This document shows, in pieces, positions 24,101 through 34,775 of a DNA stretch of 34,775 nucleotides. A program made the translations under genes and the position numbers. The stretch is from Deltaproteobacteria bacterium (GTDB lineage Bacteria; Myxococcota_A; UBA796; UBA9615), in contig PBPL01000063.1 in the NCBI GenBank assembly GCA_002724675.1, positions 1 to 34,775 of the forward strand, given 5' to 3'. Numbering within the stretch: position 1 is the stretch's first letter; the number at the start of each line of letters is the position of its first letter. Below the pieces are notes generated by a model. It searched no databases, was not told the origin of the DNA, and saw nothing but the letters and a program-made list of their open reading frames with translations.

Positions 24101-26191
24101 GCGGCGCGTGAGCAGACGCTCCAGTCGCTCGTCCAAATCGCTCACGAGCTCAAGGGAGCCTGGCGAGTAGCATAGGGGGGCCTGATCAGGCACTGGGAAG
24201 CTCATGTGATCTTCCCAGACAGCAATGCCGATGCCTTGCAGTCCAAGGCTGCGTGTTCCCACTCCATCGCAGAAGCGGAAGCCGCAGGTCACATCGTCGT
24301 TGTATTCAGAAATTGGCCCAGTCTCTCCGATTGCACGCCCAAAGAGAGTGCCCAGAACATCTCGGCTGGGCTCCACGTCCTGCAGGGCCTCAGCAAGAGG
24401 TTTGAGCGCATCAATCTGACGACCTGGAGCCAGCTTTGAACGACCGGCTAGACCCCGGACCCCCAGGGCGACGCCCAGGTGCGGCGGCCACTCCCGGTGC
24501 AATAGGTCTTGCTGGATCGCGGGAGCATCTCGCTCAGCGACTACGACTTGATCGACCCAGGTGACGCCGTCGTTTCCCGAGTCATCATCGTCGCCGGAGC
24601 CTGCATCGGCCTTGTCCTCGTCCGATGGATCAGGCTGGGGGGCTGAACCGTTCTGTGCTTCAGCGAGCCTTTGTACCCACTCTTCGTCCTCTTCCAGGTC
24701 GTGCTGAAGTGTTGAGTCGTAGCCCCGAGAGAGATCGAGGATGTCTAAGTAGCCTTCGCTCAGGAGCTGCGTGTCCCCCTGGACGCTCTCTAGGGGGCTT
24801 GTGAGTGTTTCGGAGGGGATGGCGATGTGCCCGCGGATAGCGAAGACGCAGAGGTCAACTAGGCAGAGACCAAAGATGAGCATTCCTCGATGCGGCAGCC
24901 GCTTGGCCTTCAAGAGAACTGCCGAGAGCAGCGCTACCACAAGGACCGCCTGACCTGCTCCGAAGAGCTGCTGTTTCCAGGCGTAGGGGCTGGCGTATGC
25001 CGACGGCCCCATCCCGCTCCGCAGCAATACCAGAGCCACTAGACCACCGAGCAGCAGAGCCTCGCGGCCCTGCAGCCAGGAACTGCTTGTGGCGGGGGTC
25101 ATTGCGATCAGCCGATCAACTCCCCGGGCTGCAAGTGCCGCTGCTGGGATGACCGCCAGGGCGGGATACACCAGGTTTACCGGGTGGCTGAGCGCTACCA
25201 GGGGAGCCAGGATGTACTGGATGCCAGGTGTGTGGGTGCCGGCGAACACCAGCACGACGACACAGAGGGCGAGTCTTCGGTCTCTTGAGTTTCCACGGGC
25301 ATAGCTGGCGATCAGGCCGACGCCCAGCACAGTGCACAACGCCACGTCTCGGCTGTCGACGAACAGGGAGGGTGCCAACAAGCCTGGGAGCGCGGCCCAT
25401 CCGAGGGCCTGGTCAATCGGTTGGCTGAACTTGTTGATGTCGCCGGTTCCTTCGGAGGCGCCGGCCACCTCTAGGAGCATCGGGATGAAGCCTGGAGCGC
25501 CGGCGAGTACGCCCAGGGCACATACCGAGACGGCGCCACGTAGGTCTCTGCCGCGAATGAGTACCCAGAGGCCGATAAGGCCGCAGCTCGCCGCTGCCAG
25601 CCTGAGGTGGCTGCCCAGGAGAAGGAGAGCGAGGGCGGCCCCCCCCAGAGCGATCCATCGTCTGCGACGGTCGGGACTCGCATCAGCAAGTCGCTCTAGG
25701 CTGGCTAGCACGACGGGAAGCCACAGGAAGGTGGGCCAGGAGTCCACTTGGCAATCCTGGAAGGCTGCTAGGCCCAGGGGGCCGACAACGACAGCGGCTC
25801 CCGCCATGGTGGAGGACAGAGGTCGGGCACCAAAGACCATGGCCATCCAGCGGACTGCGAAAACGGTTGCGATGGCGTGGCCGAAGCTGGCGATTCCCAA
25901 TGCCGGAATCACTGGCATCAGGAGCGTCAGCCAGCATGCTGGGTACAAGGGACCCATGGCTGTCACGTCGCCGTAGAGTGAGGCGCCGCCCAGCTTGCCG
26001 GGAACAAACCAGATGGACTGGCCCGTCTCCACTGCAGTCCTCAGCCACGCCCAGCCTGGGACGATGTAGTAGAGCGCATCGTCGGGGATATCGACCCCAT
26101 CTCCAAACAGGAATGGACCGCCCACGACGACAACTGCCGCTAGCGCTGCGACCACAGGGATACGGGAACGTTCGAGAGAGCCGGTGGGCAC
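21107..26191 (-). CDS. YfhO-like membrane protein fused to a GT-C-like glycosyltransferase module
   Basis: A single 1694-residue frame from GTG 26191. Residues 1 to about 480 hold many helices and resemble YfhO/GT-C lipid-linked-sugar membrane proteins. A soluble part with an acidic Asp/Ser/Gly stretch follows, and a helix near 800 (GIVAILAWLVMLGLSW). Around residues 826-851 lies a stretch like a signal peptide (LALAATATLVLGSSSTAQA), then a small beta domain (YEVWLTTSLDLSRADQP) and, from about 1050, a second multi-helix part with GLRLPGF, LLEYTYGPG and HPPIYHWLL, as in ArnT/PMT-type GT-C enzymes. A periplasmic C-terminal domain ends the protein. The second half is homologous to the separate gene at 29011-31641. 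The donor would be a polyprenyl-phosphate sugar; donor and acceptor are unknown. Confidence 0.72.
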   Translation of the reverse strand: MPTGSLERSRIPVVAALAAVVVVGGPFLFGDGVDIPDDALYYIVPGWAWLRTAVETGQSIWFVPGKLGGASLYGDVTAMGPLYPACWLTLLMPVIPALGIASFGHAIATVFAVRWMAMVFGARPLSSTMAGAAVVVGPLGLAAFQDCQVDSWPTFLWLPVVLASLERLADASPDRRRRWIALGGAALALLLLGSHLRLAAASCGLIGLWVLIRGRDLRGAVSVCALGVLAGAPGFIPMLLEVAGASEGTGDINKFSQPIDQALGWAALPGLLAPSLFVDSRDVALCTVLGVGLIASYARGNSRDRRLALCVVVLVFAGTHTPGIQYILAPLVALSHPVNLVYPALAVIPAAALAARGVDRLIAMTPATSSSWLQGREALLLGGLVALVLLRSGMGPSAYASPYAWKQQLFGAGQAVLVVALLSAVLLKAKRLPHRGMLIFGLCLVDLCVFAIRGHIAIPSETLTSPLESVQGDTQLLSEGYLDILDLSRGYDSTLQHDLEEDEEWVQRLAEAQNGSAPQPDPSDEDKADAGSGDDDDSGNDGVTWVDQVVVAERDAPAIQQDLLHREWPPHLGVALGVRGLAGRSKLAPGRQIDALKPLAEALQDVEPSRDVLGTLFGRAIGETGPISEYNDDVTCGFRFCDGVGTRSLGLQGIGIAVWEDHMSFPVPDQAPLCYSPGSLELVSDLDERLERLLTRRFQPGGPGLIESPVAGVDEATARTGLVRSSVSCTEAGVIEVQSTGTTAVALRQRWHDGWQLRDQSGAKIPTFPLNQVHLGVLLDPGQHRLTYSFIPPGLVPSGIVAILAWLVMLGLSWRRRATPAGRRSTGSGLSILALAATATLVLGSSSTAQAETIGGTVLGWSPDADYEVWLTTSLDLSRADQPRVRAEVEPRTGRFQLNWDPRDKSAEDEGQWLFLYQRIDQQGQAPLTFHRPYDLTGLPHDKWTSSLTLRAVPPDMAILRHRGEPMPQAWITALALTLFLYGTGLLLRWLMALRIATITGARALLAVSRGEDLDDPAWTGIARAHKEGEASRVRGPEPSPPTPSAGTRERLALLVLLLIALGLRLPGFTSSPIELLEYTYGPGSNPIVEDIEEAPNLLDHLIRPSSLEVTHPPIYHWLLGALGALSSGEWILRVPALIASLLSIVLCWMLFRRFSVATGLVAAGGLAVVAPAVHFGADATPYALVAAIALGSLLALLRALESGDRRMWLLWTTILAFGGLCHYSVAPIAFAQAAVLATMVVLRIRKRSWLRHGREAIFAVLALAPIPLLWSILHFGYFPPVALDTRLFADTYPRDPGLLRFLAEFTAIGTGVSPDDLLQGAALLLLSTLGLSTAIRTHRTLGNLLLGMLAAFVGGTVFFHGNLVHHLDGRVFYGFRWVTWLLPIVLGLGALGLVQLVGGAKGGPPARPGPRMVGIVLATLWASAALPFTSSLRDHTTRPDYHGAAQQILADMADRDAVATLPLWAQRGPLTWYLNRAGNGTFEESEDTLTWNFSGNRVFLEAIDEDLPFQSSARNGHFTRLWVAVPDERMFGRRKFSMAVADAALLWAEEHLIPDGTWDFEHMKLHRFRRKSDDLRFTGVGRLKIAPPELELSSQPYQEPNTPACSEQWEETGDQDDPQFHWRLNLRVPLKAGEPTPSYRVEAGEVSLRHDPHHWAGLVEGGPCSEPAPTLWLEAAREPQTIPGPRPQEVERP

Positions 26192-26278
26192 CGGGCTCTA
26201 GGATACCGAACCGGCTCGTTGAACACCCGTCTTCCATGTCGGACGAGGATGACGACGCCACGCTGCTAGAGTTCTGGT

Positions 26279-27505
26279 GTGGGAAGGTCTCAGTCCCGTT
26301 CTGCCGACTGCAGTCGATTTCAGGGATGGCGCCCGCGTGCCTGGTGCTGGGCATTTCCTTGTCTTTTCTGTTGTCTTGCCGTCGTTCTCATGGGTTGTTC
26401 CGGAGAGGATGCCTTGCCGGCTCAGGAGAAGGGGCCCGAGTTGGGGCCGCTGATCCCGGAGAATGCGCGTCCGTCTCCGGTGGTGGTTGAGGTTGCCGTG
26501 CCCTCGCACACCGGCCCCGCATCGTTGGTGGTCATGGGGTTTCATTCGGACCAGATGGAGGGGGGCTGGTCTCGGGAGCGGGAGGCGCCGAAACTGTATT
26601 GGTTTCAGGATGATGTGGCGGTCGTCCAACGTCAGGAGTTGATGGTGCCTCTAGCTCCCGACCTGGTGTACGTGGCGGCCCTCGATCTGGATCTCAATCG
26701 GGACATCAACCGGGGAGACATCGTCAGTGCGCCACTGGTTGTGTCGAGTCTGGAGACTTCATCCCTCACCTTGTTCCTCGATCGCCCCTTCAGCCCGGGG
26801 CCGGAGCCTGGCGGCATGGATCTGGCTGCTCGTCCGACAACTCGTGGCGGAGAGCAACGGAAGGTGGTGGTCGACACCGCCTTTGGTCTCCGCTTCTTTC
26901 CGCGCGGTCGAATCATGGTTGTTGGGTTGCCGGTTGGCTCCACCCTCGCTGCCCGTGAGATCGAGCGTACTGGAGGTCACGGAAGAATTGAGGGCAGCCT
27001 CGGGCCGCGTCCGGACGGCTCCTTTCCGGCGCGAGTTGCGCCCACGTTCTTGTGGGTCAGCATGCCCATGGAGCTCGACTGGCCGGTTGAATTGGATGTC
27101 TTGTTGCCCGATGGCCTAGACACCTACGTCGTTCTGGATCTGGACCACAACGGCTATCCCAGCACTGGGGACATGGCCAGTCTTTGCGCCTGTGGAATGA
27201 AGCGTCCTGCGAAGGAAGCAGCCCCTACTCATTTCCTACTGGAGTCTGTGGTGCCGTCCAACGAGCAGGTGTCGGACAAGCTCATGGCAGACGTGGACCC
27301 CGAGGATGACTGGGAAGAGGGGTCTGCTGGAGAGGAGGACCCTGCTGGAGAGGAGGACCCTGCTGGAGAGGAGGCCCCTGTTGGAGAGGGGGAGCCTTCT
27401 GGACCACTGCCCACCATGGACGGGGTGATGAACACCATTCAGCAGGATGAACGTCCCTCGCGTACCGACGCGGAAACGCAGGACGCATCCCGGGATCGCG
27501 GCTAG
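26279..27505 (+). CDS. Lipoprotein of unknown function with two LDLDxN modules
   Basis: A 408-residue frame from GTG 26279; a TAG at 26267 excludes an earlier start. The signal ends LAVVLMGCSG, with the lipobox Cys at residue 40. Two similar modules carry YVAALDLDLNRDINRGD and YVVLDLDHNGYPSTGD, which may bind calcium. Near the C-terminus a short AGEEDP repeat (DNA repeat at 27323-27394) makes a flexible acidic stretch. KLYWFQDD resembles FIWFQDD in the MopE-type lipoprotein, so the N-terminal beta domains may be related. The signal peptide is Cys/Trp-rich and odd; an ATG at 26326 in another frame gives a more typical one. It lies 10 nt before the radical SAM gene and is probably co-transcribed with it. 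Confidence 0.65.
   Translation: MGRSQSRSADCSRFQGWRPRAWCWAFPCLFCCLAVVLMGCSGEDALPAQEKGPELGPLIPENARPSPVVVEVAVPSHTGPASLVVMGFHSDQMEGGWSREREAPKLYWFQDDVAVVQRQELMVPLAPDLVYVAALDLDLNRDINRGDIVSAPLVVSSLETSSLTLFLDRPFSPGPEPGGMDLAARPTTRGGEQRKVVVDTAFGLRFFPRGRIMVVGLPVGSTLAAREIERTGGHGRIEGSLGPRPDGSFPARVAPTFLWVSMPMELDWPVELDVLLPDGLDTYVVLDLDHNGYPSTGDMASLCACGMKRPAKEAAPTHFLLESVVPSNEQVSDKLMADVDPEDDWEEGSAGEEDPAGEEDPAGEEAPVGEGEPSGPLPTMDGVMNTIQQDERPSRTDAETQDASRDRG
27323..27394 (+). repeat. Four tandem 18-bp repeats within the lipoprotein gene
   Basis: Copies at 27323-27340, 27341-27358, 27359-27376 and 27377-27394 follow the unit CCTGCTGGAGAGGAGGAC. The first three differ by one or two bases and the fourth is more diverged. 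They encode (S/P)AGEED-type hexapeptides and stay in frame, so copy number could vary without breaking the gene. Confidence 0.85.
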
Positions 27506-27515
27506 GCTCCAGGCC

Positions 27516-28943
27516 ATGAGGGTTGCTCTTATTCAGGCTTCGGCGGTCGACGAGTCGCTTGCGCTCGCTGAGGTCGCCGGCGTGCTCAAGCAACGCGGGC
27601 ATCGGCTTCGTCTGTTCCTAGAGCGTCACGAAGTACGCTTCCAGACGAAGGTGGAGGCCTTTCGACCCGATGTCGCTGTGGTCCAGGCGGCAATCATGTG
27701 CGAGCCCTGGCTTAAGTCGGTGCTGGCTCGGCTGCCGAAGACGCTGCCTACACTGCTTGTGGGCACTGCAGCGACCTTCGACGCGGATATTGTTAGTCGC
27801 ACTGGGGCGTTTGGCGCGGTCCAGGGGGAGCTGGACGACGCCTTGCCAGCTGTCGTCGACGCCATGGAGGCTGGGGGAGACCTCTCAGAGATTCCGTCGG
27901 TGGTGCTCCTGCGCCCCGACGGTACGGTGCACGTGAGTCCGTGGAGCGAGCCTCCCGACGATCTGGATGGCCGCGCGCTCCCTGACCGGGCCATGTACTT
28001 CGACACGTATCCGTTCATGGGCCGCTTTCCCTGGAAGCGATTCACCACGGGCAGGGGCTGTGTCCATTCCTGTGGATTCTGTTATCTCCCGCAGTTACGA
28101 GCCGGTTACGGGGGCCTGAAGCCGGCAGTTCGCCGAAAATCGGTCTCCCGCGTGCTCGAAGAGGTCCGAGCAGTTCAGCGTCGTTGGCCACTCCGTAGTC
28201 TCCACTTTGCCGACGACCTCTTTGCTCCCAGTCGGCCGTGGCTGGAGGAATTTGCGGATCGGTTTCCTCGTGAGGTGGGCCTTCCCTTCTCGTGTAATAC
28301 GTCTCCTGAGACAGTCACGGAGCGCAACGCAGAGCTGCTTGCACGAGCCGGAGCGCGGGTGGTCGGGATCGGGGTTGAGGTCGCATCGGATGAGCAGCGG
28401 GTGAACCTACTCGGCCGTCCCACGAGCAACGAGGCGATTCGTCGAGCAGCATCCAGGCTCAAGGCTCGTGGCGTGCGTCTTGCGACATTCAACATGCTGG
28501 CCAATCCGGGAGAGGGGCTGGAGGATGCGCTCGAGACAATGCGCTTTAACCAGGAACTGGGGGCCGACTTCCCCCGCGCGCAGCTGGCCTACCCCACACC
28601 GGGTAGCCATCTTGAGACGCTCTCTTCGCAGCGCGGCGTGGAGTTGCCCTCCCCGGATTCGTTTGAGCGCAAGGATGTCCGTGCTTGGTGCGCAGATGGC
28701 GATGGGAGCTCGTTTGAGTCGTTGGCTCGTGTCTTTCGCCTCGCCGTGCGTTGGCGACTTCCCACGTCGGTGGTTCGTCCACTGATCTCAACCGGCGCCT
28801 CGTCGGCCTTGGCACCGCTAGTCTTCTATGACGCGGCCCTCGAGCTGGGCTGGACCGGTGTCTCCATCGTGGATGCGCTCCGCTATGCACGTCACACTGG
28901 GCCGCCAGTCTCTCGGGCGACCTACCACGAGAGTATTCCCTGA
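27516..28943 (+). CDS. B12-binding-domain radical SAM protein (second copy)
   Basis: A 475-residue enzyme. The ATG at 27516 begins MRVALIQASAVDESLALAEV, the expected start of a cobalamin-binding-like domain; the open frame further upstream lies inside the lipoprotein gene. The cluster motif is CVHSCGFC (Cys 182, 186 and 189), preceded by KRFTTGRG. LHFADDLFAPSRPWLEEF, GARVVGIGVEVAS and LATFNMLANPGEG are typical of this family. The N-terminal domain is short and I see no cobalamin His motif. The substrate is unknown. It resembles the first copy at 19397 in fold but differs in detail. It converges on the GT-C gene at 29011-31641, just as the first copy converges on the fusion gene. Confidence 0.87.
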   Translation: MRVALIQASAVDESLALAEVAGVLKQRGHRLRLFLERHEVRFQTKVEAFRPDVAVVQAAIMCEPWLKSVLARLPKTLPTLLVGTAATFDADIVSRTGAFGAVQGELDDALPAVVDAMEAGGDLSEIPSVVLLRPDGTVHVSPWSEPPDDLDGRALPDRAMYFDTYPFMGRFPWKRFTTGRGCVHSCGFCYLPQLRAGYGGLKPAVRRKSVSRVLEEVRAVQRRWPLRSLHFADDLFAPSRPWLEEFADRFPREVGLPFSCNTSPETVTERNAELLARAGARVVGIGVEVASDEQRVNLLGRPTSNEAIRRAASRLKARGVRLATFNMLANPGEGLEDALETMRFNQELGADFPRAQLAYPTPGSHLETLSSQRGVELPSPDSFERKDVRAWCADGDGSSFESLARVFRLAVRWRLPTSVVRPLISTGASSALAPLVFYDAALELGWTGVSIVDALRYARHTGPPVSRATYHESIP

Positions 28944-29010
28944 CCCCAGCGGTTTCCCCTGCGCCGGCCCCTATCCCAAACGACGAGGAGCTTTGCGGTG
29001 CGGTGCCGCG

Positions 29011-31615
29011 CTAGCGAGAGCCGAGCCCCGATGGGTCTCCGGGCCTCTCTTGTTCCAAGGCTGCTGCGCTCTCGGGGGACAATACCTTGAGTTCTAGGGG
29101 CGGCTGATCACAGGATTGGCCTACTGCGTTGATGTACAGGCTATCTCTCTCCATCCGAGTCTCGAGTTGAGCTGGTCCTCTCTTGAGCACCACTGGCTGA
29201 CCTCGGTTGGCGCCGACTGGAACCCGTGTGGAGAGATACCAGTGGTGGGGTGCTTCTGGGTTGAGATAGCTCCGAAGGGCTCCCCAGTCCCACTCCACAC
29301 AACTTGGACTGCGTGGTGCCTGTAGGCGCACCGTTGCGCCCAGGCCCGAGGTCATGGGTTTGATGTCGGCCCCTCTTCGGAACCTCAGTTCCTCCTCCAG
29401 GAGCGGATAGGTCCTGTGGTCGAGCACTGCGTTTTCGGCGGAGAGGTTGAGCGTTCCTCGAACGGGAAGTGCTGGGTCTTCCCCTTTTGGGATGCGATAG
29501 AGGATCAACTGGAGTTGATTTAACTGCCACTCCGCCTCTCGGACAAGGTGCTCGTCGGCCCAGGCAACCGCCGCCTGTGCCGCTTCGCGGGAAAATTTGT
29601 CTCGACCGAACATGGTCTCTTCCACGACGGCGACCCACAGTCGTTCCAGGTGACCATTGCGGGCGGTTGTCTCGAAGGGGAGGGATACGTGGATGGCCTC
29701 AAGCACAAAGCGCTTCTCCCCAATCGTCCATGTTGCTGCGCCATCGGGCGAGTGTGGTGCCGGTGGGACGGCATCCTCATCGAGGTAGTGGGCGAGGTTC
29801 CCTCGCTGAAACCAGGCGGGAAGTGTGGCGAAGCCGTCTCGGTCTAGGAGCTGTGCTTGAACCAGTTCTGCTGCGCCCTCGTAGTCCGGACGGGGCGGCT
29901 TGGTCACTTGGTGAAAGGTTGCCTGGCCGGCTCCCAGTAGCCAGACGATCGCCAGGGCACTGCGGAGCAACCACGGTGCTTTGCTGTGCAGAGTCCCCAT
30001 GGCAACGAGCCCGAGAAGCAGGGGCTGGAACCAACTGACCCATCGAAATCCATAGAAGATTCGGCCACCGAGGTTCTCGCTGACTCCGAGGTAGAAGAGG
30101 CTGATGGAAAAAAGGAAGGCAACGAGCAGAGCGCACAAGACGGCAGCGGATTCATGAGAGGACTCTCTTGCTGCCAGTGCTCGGAGCCCCAGGAGTGCGA
30201 GTGCAACACCTGCCGCCACAGACCACGGTGAAGTTCCTGCCGCCACTCCAGCTGTGACCGATAGGAAGTCCCAGAGGAACGGCAGCAGTCCAGGTGCGAT
30301 GGGGTAGGTGTCGGCGATGAGCCTCGTGTGTTGAGCCACTGTGGGGAAGGTGGAGAAGTGGGCCCAGGACCATAGGAGAGGCAGCGGAGCAAGAAGGAGC
30401 GCAGGCCCGGTAGCCCGCCAGGCGGCTGCAGCCCAGCGTCGGTCTTCTTTGTTGCGTCGAGCGAGGACGACGAGAAGACCCACTTCGGCGAGCCCTACTA
30501 GGGCGATGGCGTAGTGACAGAAGTAGCCCAGCACCAGCACGAAGAAGAACTGGAACCAAGAGCGGGTCCTGCCATCTTCCAGTGCGCGGAGCGCCAGGTG
30601 TACCGAGCCCACTGCGCACAGTGCGATCACCGCATAGGGCGTCGCATCCTGGCCGAAGTAGATGGCTGGTGCCGCGACCGCACACAGTGTCATCGACGCG
30701 ACACCCTGCTGGGGGGATGTGCGACGGAACAGCCTCCAGATCAGCAAGGCGGTCGTCAACGAGGCGAGTAAGGCCGGCAGGCGTAGCAACCATTCCTGGG
30801 TCCCCGCGAGCCCGACGAGACCGAGAATGAGGTGATACAGAGGCGTGTGCACCAGGTCTAGGCAGTAGAGGTCCCCCACTTCTCGGAGCACATCGGGGAG
30901 GCCAGCCAGCCCGGCACCGAGTCCAGCTGTAGGGGTCGGTCGACCGATACCGGGCAGATACGACACTTCGAGTAAGTCCAACGACTGGGACGCCATGCCG
31001 CGGAGTCGGAGGGCTGCCGCGAGGACGAGGACGCTGACCACGGCTCCAAGCTCCCCTGGACGTGGCTTCGCTGGTGGGACTCTGTCGTACAGCGGGGCAG
31101 AACGAAGGCCCTCTGGTGCGGCGTAGTTCTTCAGAGTTAGACGGGCTGTAGCCCCGAGTCCGAAGACGATCAGACAGAGGAGCGCCAGTTTCGTGAGGAC
31201 ACTTGGGTCGAAGCTCCATCGCTCGTGTTGCCAAAGTCGGTGCGGATCGATGGATTGAAAGACAATGGGCTTGTCAGGTGCACCGATACGGGGGCGAAGG
31301 TCGTGGGGCAGAAACAGGTCCAGGGGGGGGCCACCCTCTGGATGAATACGTTGGTGCAAGAACAGCCAGTAGGACTGTTGACTGGTCCAGCTCAGTTGGA
31401 AGTGTCCGGCTTTGTCGACGACGGCGCGGGCCTTGGGCTGGTCGGGCGCGCTTATGTCCAGGCTTGTGGTGAGCCAGACTTCGTAGTGGGCCTCTTGGCT
31501 GATCGCATCGACTCGGCCCTGGATTTCAGAGGCATGGGTGGTTGGCGTCAGCCCCAGCAGGATGATGGCGGCTAGCGCGAGCCCACGCCGTACCGAGCCG
31601 GTCCAGCCGGGCTCA

Positions 31616-31641
<26 letters not shown>
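29011..31641 (-). CDS. GT-C-like membrane glycosyltransferase (stand-alone paralogue)
   Basis: An 876-residue protein from ATG 31641. The start region is a signal peptide (RRGLALAAIILLGLTPTTHA) before the beta domain with YEVWLTTSLDISAPDQP. A transmembrane segment and about ten helices follow, with ALRLRGMASQSLDLLEVSYLP, HTPLYHLILGLVG and GRIFYGFRWVSW. A periplasmic C-terminal domain ends it. Shared segments with the 1694-residue fusion protein (for example RPDYEGAAELVQAQL against RPDYHGAAQQILADM) show common origin over the full length. The gene overlaps the end of clpA by 26 nt, with AGGAGG directly abutting the ATG, so it may be transcribed with clpSA. GT-C activity with a polyprenyl-linked sugar is inferred from fold; the acceptor is unknown. 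Confidence 0.75.
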
Positions 31642-33859
<2,218 letters not shown>

Positions 33860-34177
33860 CTACTCGGGCTCCATCGAGCACTGAAGTGGGTGCTCGCTTC
33901 GTCGGGCTGCGGAGAGCACCTGGGTCACCTTGGTTTCAGCTATAGAGTGAGGGTAGATACCGGCCACGCCGATCCCCGTGTTGTGGACCTGAAGCATGAC
34001 TTGAGTCGCGCGCCCCCCTTCCATATGGAAGATCTGCTGAAGCACGGCCACTACAAATTCCATCGACGTGAAGTCGTCGTTGTGCAGCAACACCTTGAAT
34101 CGAGAGGGTCGGCGGGTCTTCGAGCGCTTGCGCGTTAGAAGAGAGCCGTCTTCTCGGCGATCGTTGTTCCCGGACAT
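33860..34177 (-). CDS. clpS: ClpS adaptor for ClpA
   Basis: A 105-residue adaptor that delivers N-end-rule substrates to ClpA. After a flexible N-terminal tail the core shows FKVLLHNDDFTSMEFVV, the substrate pocket signature (NDD and the following Met), then AVLQQIFHM, VMLQVHNTGIGVAGIY and HSIAETKVTQV. The gene begins the clpS-clpA pair and has a promoter just upstream (34220-34248). Its stop directly abuts the clpA ATG. Confidence 0.95.
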   Translation of the reverse strand: MSGNNDRREDGSLLTRKRSKTRRPSRFKVLLHNDDFTSMEFVVAVLQQIFHMEGGRATQVMLQVHNTGIGVAGIYPHSIAETKVTQVLSAARRSEHPLQCSMEPE

Positions 34178-34219
34178 CTACACTCGCTGCTGCGCCCCCG
34201 AGGGCCATGTCTAAGGTCA

Positions 34220-34248
34220 ATTATAGAGCCCCTTACAGCCTTTGCCTA
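34220..34248 (-). promoter_or_regulatory. clpS: Sigma70-type promoter of clpS
   Basis: Read on the minus strand, TATAAT is a perfect -10 (34220-34225). TAGGCA (34243-34248) is a partial -35 at a 17-nt spacer, matching four of six consensus bases. Transcription would start near 34212, leaving a leader of about 35 nt before the clpS ATG at 34177. Confidence 0.55.
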
Positions 34249-34688
34249 TTGAACTCGTCCTCCGTCGGGCGCAGCTGACTGAACCTTGAGAAAGCAGACA
34301 AACGAGCCCCGTTTCACGTGCGCTCTCATCCCTTGACCTTCTAAGTGCCGGGGCACGAGTCGACGTCGAGTTGAGCTTTATCCAGCCTCGCTCGTGGGAG
34401 CGGTGCCGGGTTAGCCCGTGGCTTGAGCCACTCTCCGGGCTCTCTGCACCTCGCCCTCCAATAGCCTAGTTCCTTGCTGGCTAAGGGCCGGCACCGGCCT
34501 AGTTTGTCTGATAAATGGGCCTCGCTGGGGCTGGCGAACGGGGATGGGGCACAATTTTGCACGGTCAATAGAACCCTGGGGGGGTTGCTTTCTGAGACTC
34601 GTTCCGTGTACTTTCCAGTTTCGTGTCTCGGACAGTGTCTGTCTGGCAGTTCGGTCGGGCGTCAATGTCGAGGGGAGTCTAAGGAAAC
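34249..34688. other. Gap without a recognisable gene
   Basis: No reading frame here looks coding. A hairpin can form from CTA and GGCCGG (34481-34491) with CCGGCC and TAG (34494-34502), followed by TTTGTCT on the plus strand, which looks like an intrinsic terminator without an obvious gene before it; a small plus-strand RNA ending there is possible. The rest presumably carries the promoter of the lipoprotein gene starting at 34689, but I cannot place it. Confidence 0.4.
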
Positions 34689-34775
34689 ATGAAGCTCAAT
34701 TCTTGGTTGTATCTCTGCCTAACTATGCTGCTCGCTGTGCCGCTGATTTCTGGTTGCCCAGAAACTGAAGCTGAC
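34689..34775 (+). CDS. Small lipoprotein, N-terminus only (runs off the window)
   Basis: ATG 34689 follows AAGGA 3 nt upstream. The 29 codons available encode a clean lipoprotein signal: a positive start (MKLN), a hydrophobic core (LYLCLTMLLAVPL) and a lipobox ISGC, followed by PETEAD. The gene continues past base 34775, so its product cannot be named. Confidence 0.7.
   Translation, partial: MKLNSWLYLCLTMLLAVPLISGCPETEAD

Overview
The window looks like a GC-rich, Gram-negative chromosome segment, most likely from Myxococcota or a nearby delta-proteobacterial lineage. The clues are a 2197-residue lipoprotein of MopE-type Asp/Cys repeats, several other lipoproteins with clear lipoboxes, a caa3-like oxidase operon with myxobacterial-style extra subunits, and paired ClpS/ClpA. 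The placement is inferred from gene content only. TAG, TGA and TAA all serve as ordinary stops.

Positions 1-10718 form a respiratory and tetrapyrrole-like region. A gene cut by the left edge encodes the tail of a universal stress protein domain joined to PCP_red-like domains and a zinc ribbon. A compact seven-gene operon on the minus strand (7043 down to 1160) encodes cytochrome c oxidase: subunit III, subunit IV, a small CPSC membrane protein, subunit II, subunit I, a second subunit III and a two-CxxCH cytochrome c lipoprotein. Subunit I lacks the usual K-pathway lysine. A divergent Sco-type copper chaperone, a two-domain universal stress protein and a radical SAM/SPASM gene follow. The radical SAM gene carries another PCP_red-like domain, is broken by one in-frame TAG, and lacks a normal start codon.

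Positions 10752-19198 hold, all on the minus strand, the giant MopE-repeat lipoprotein (about 35 units in a superperiod near 960 nt, ending in a cytochrome-like domain with a CxCH motif), a gamma-class carbonic anhydrase and a Rieske oxygenase alpha subunit.

Positions 19397-31641 hold a duplicated arrangement: a B12-binding-type radical SAM gene on the plus strand followed by a convergent gene for a large GT-C-like membrane protein on the minus strand. In the first copy the GT-C protein is fused to a YfhO-like membrane protein (1694 residues). In the second copy it stands alone (876 residues). A lipoprotein gene lies between the copies and is probably co-transcribed with the second radical SAM gene. 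A 19-codon ORF with a near-perfect ribosome binding site follows the first radical SAM gene. This is the best candidate in the window for an undescribed envelope glycan or lipid system.

Positions 31616-34775 contain clpS and clpA, abutting, with the second GT-C gene overlapping the end of clpA. A good sigma70-type promoter precedes clpS. A gene for a small lipoprotein begins at the right edge and runs off the window.
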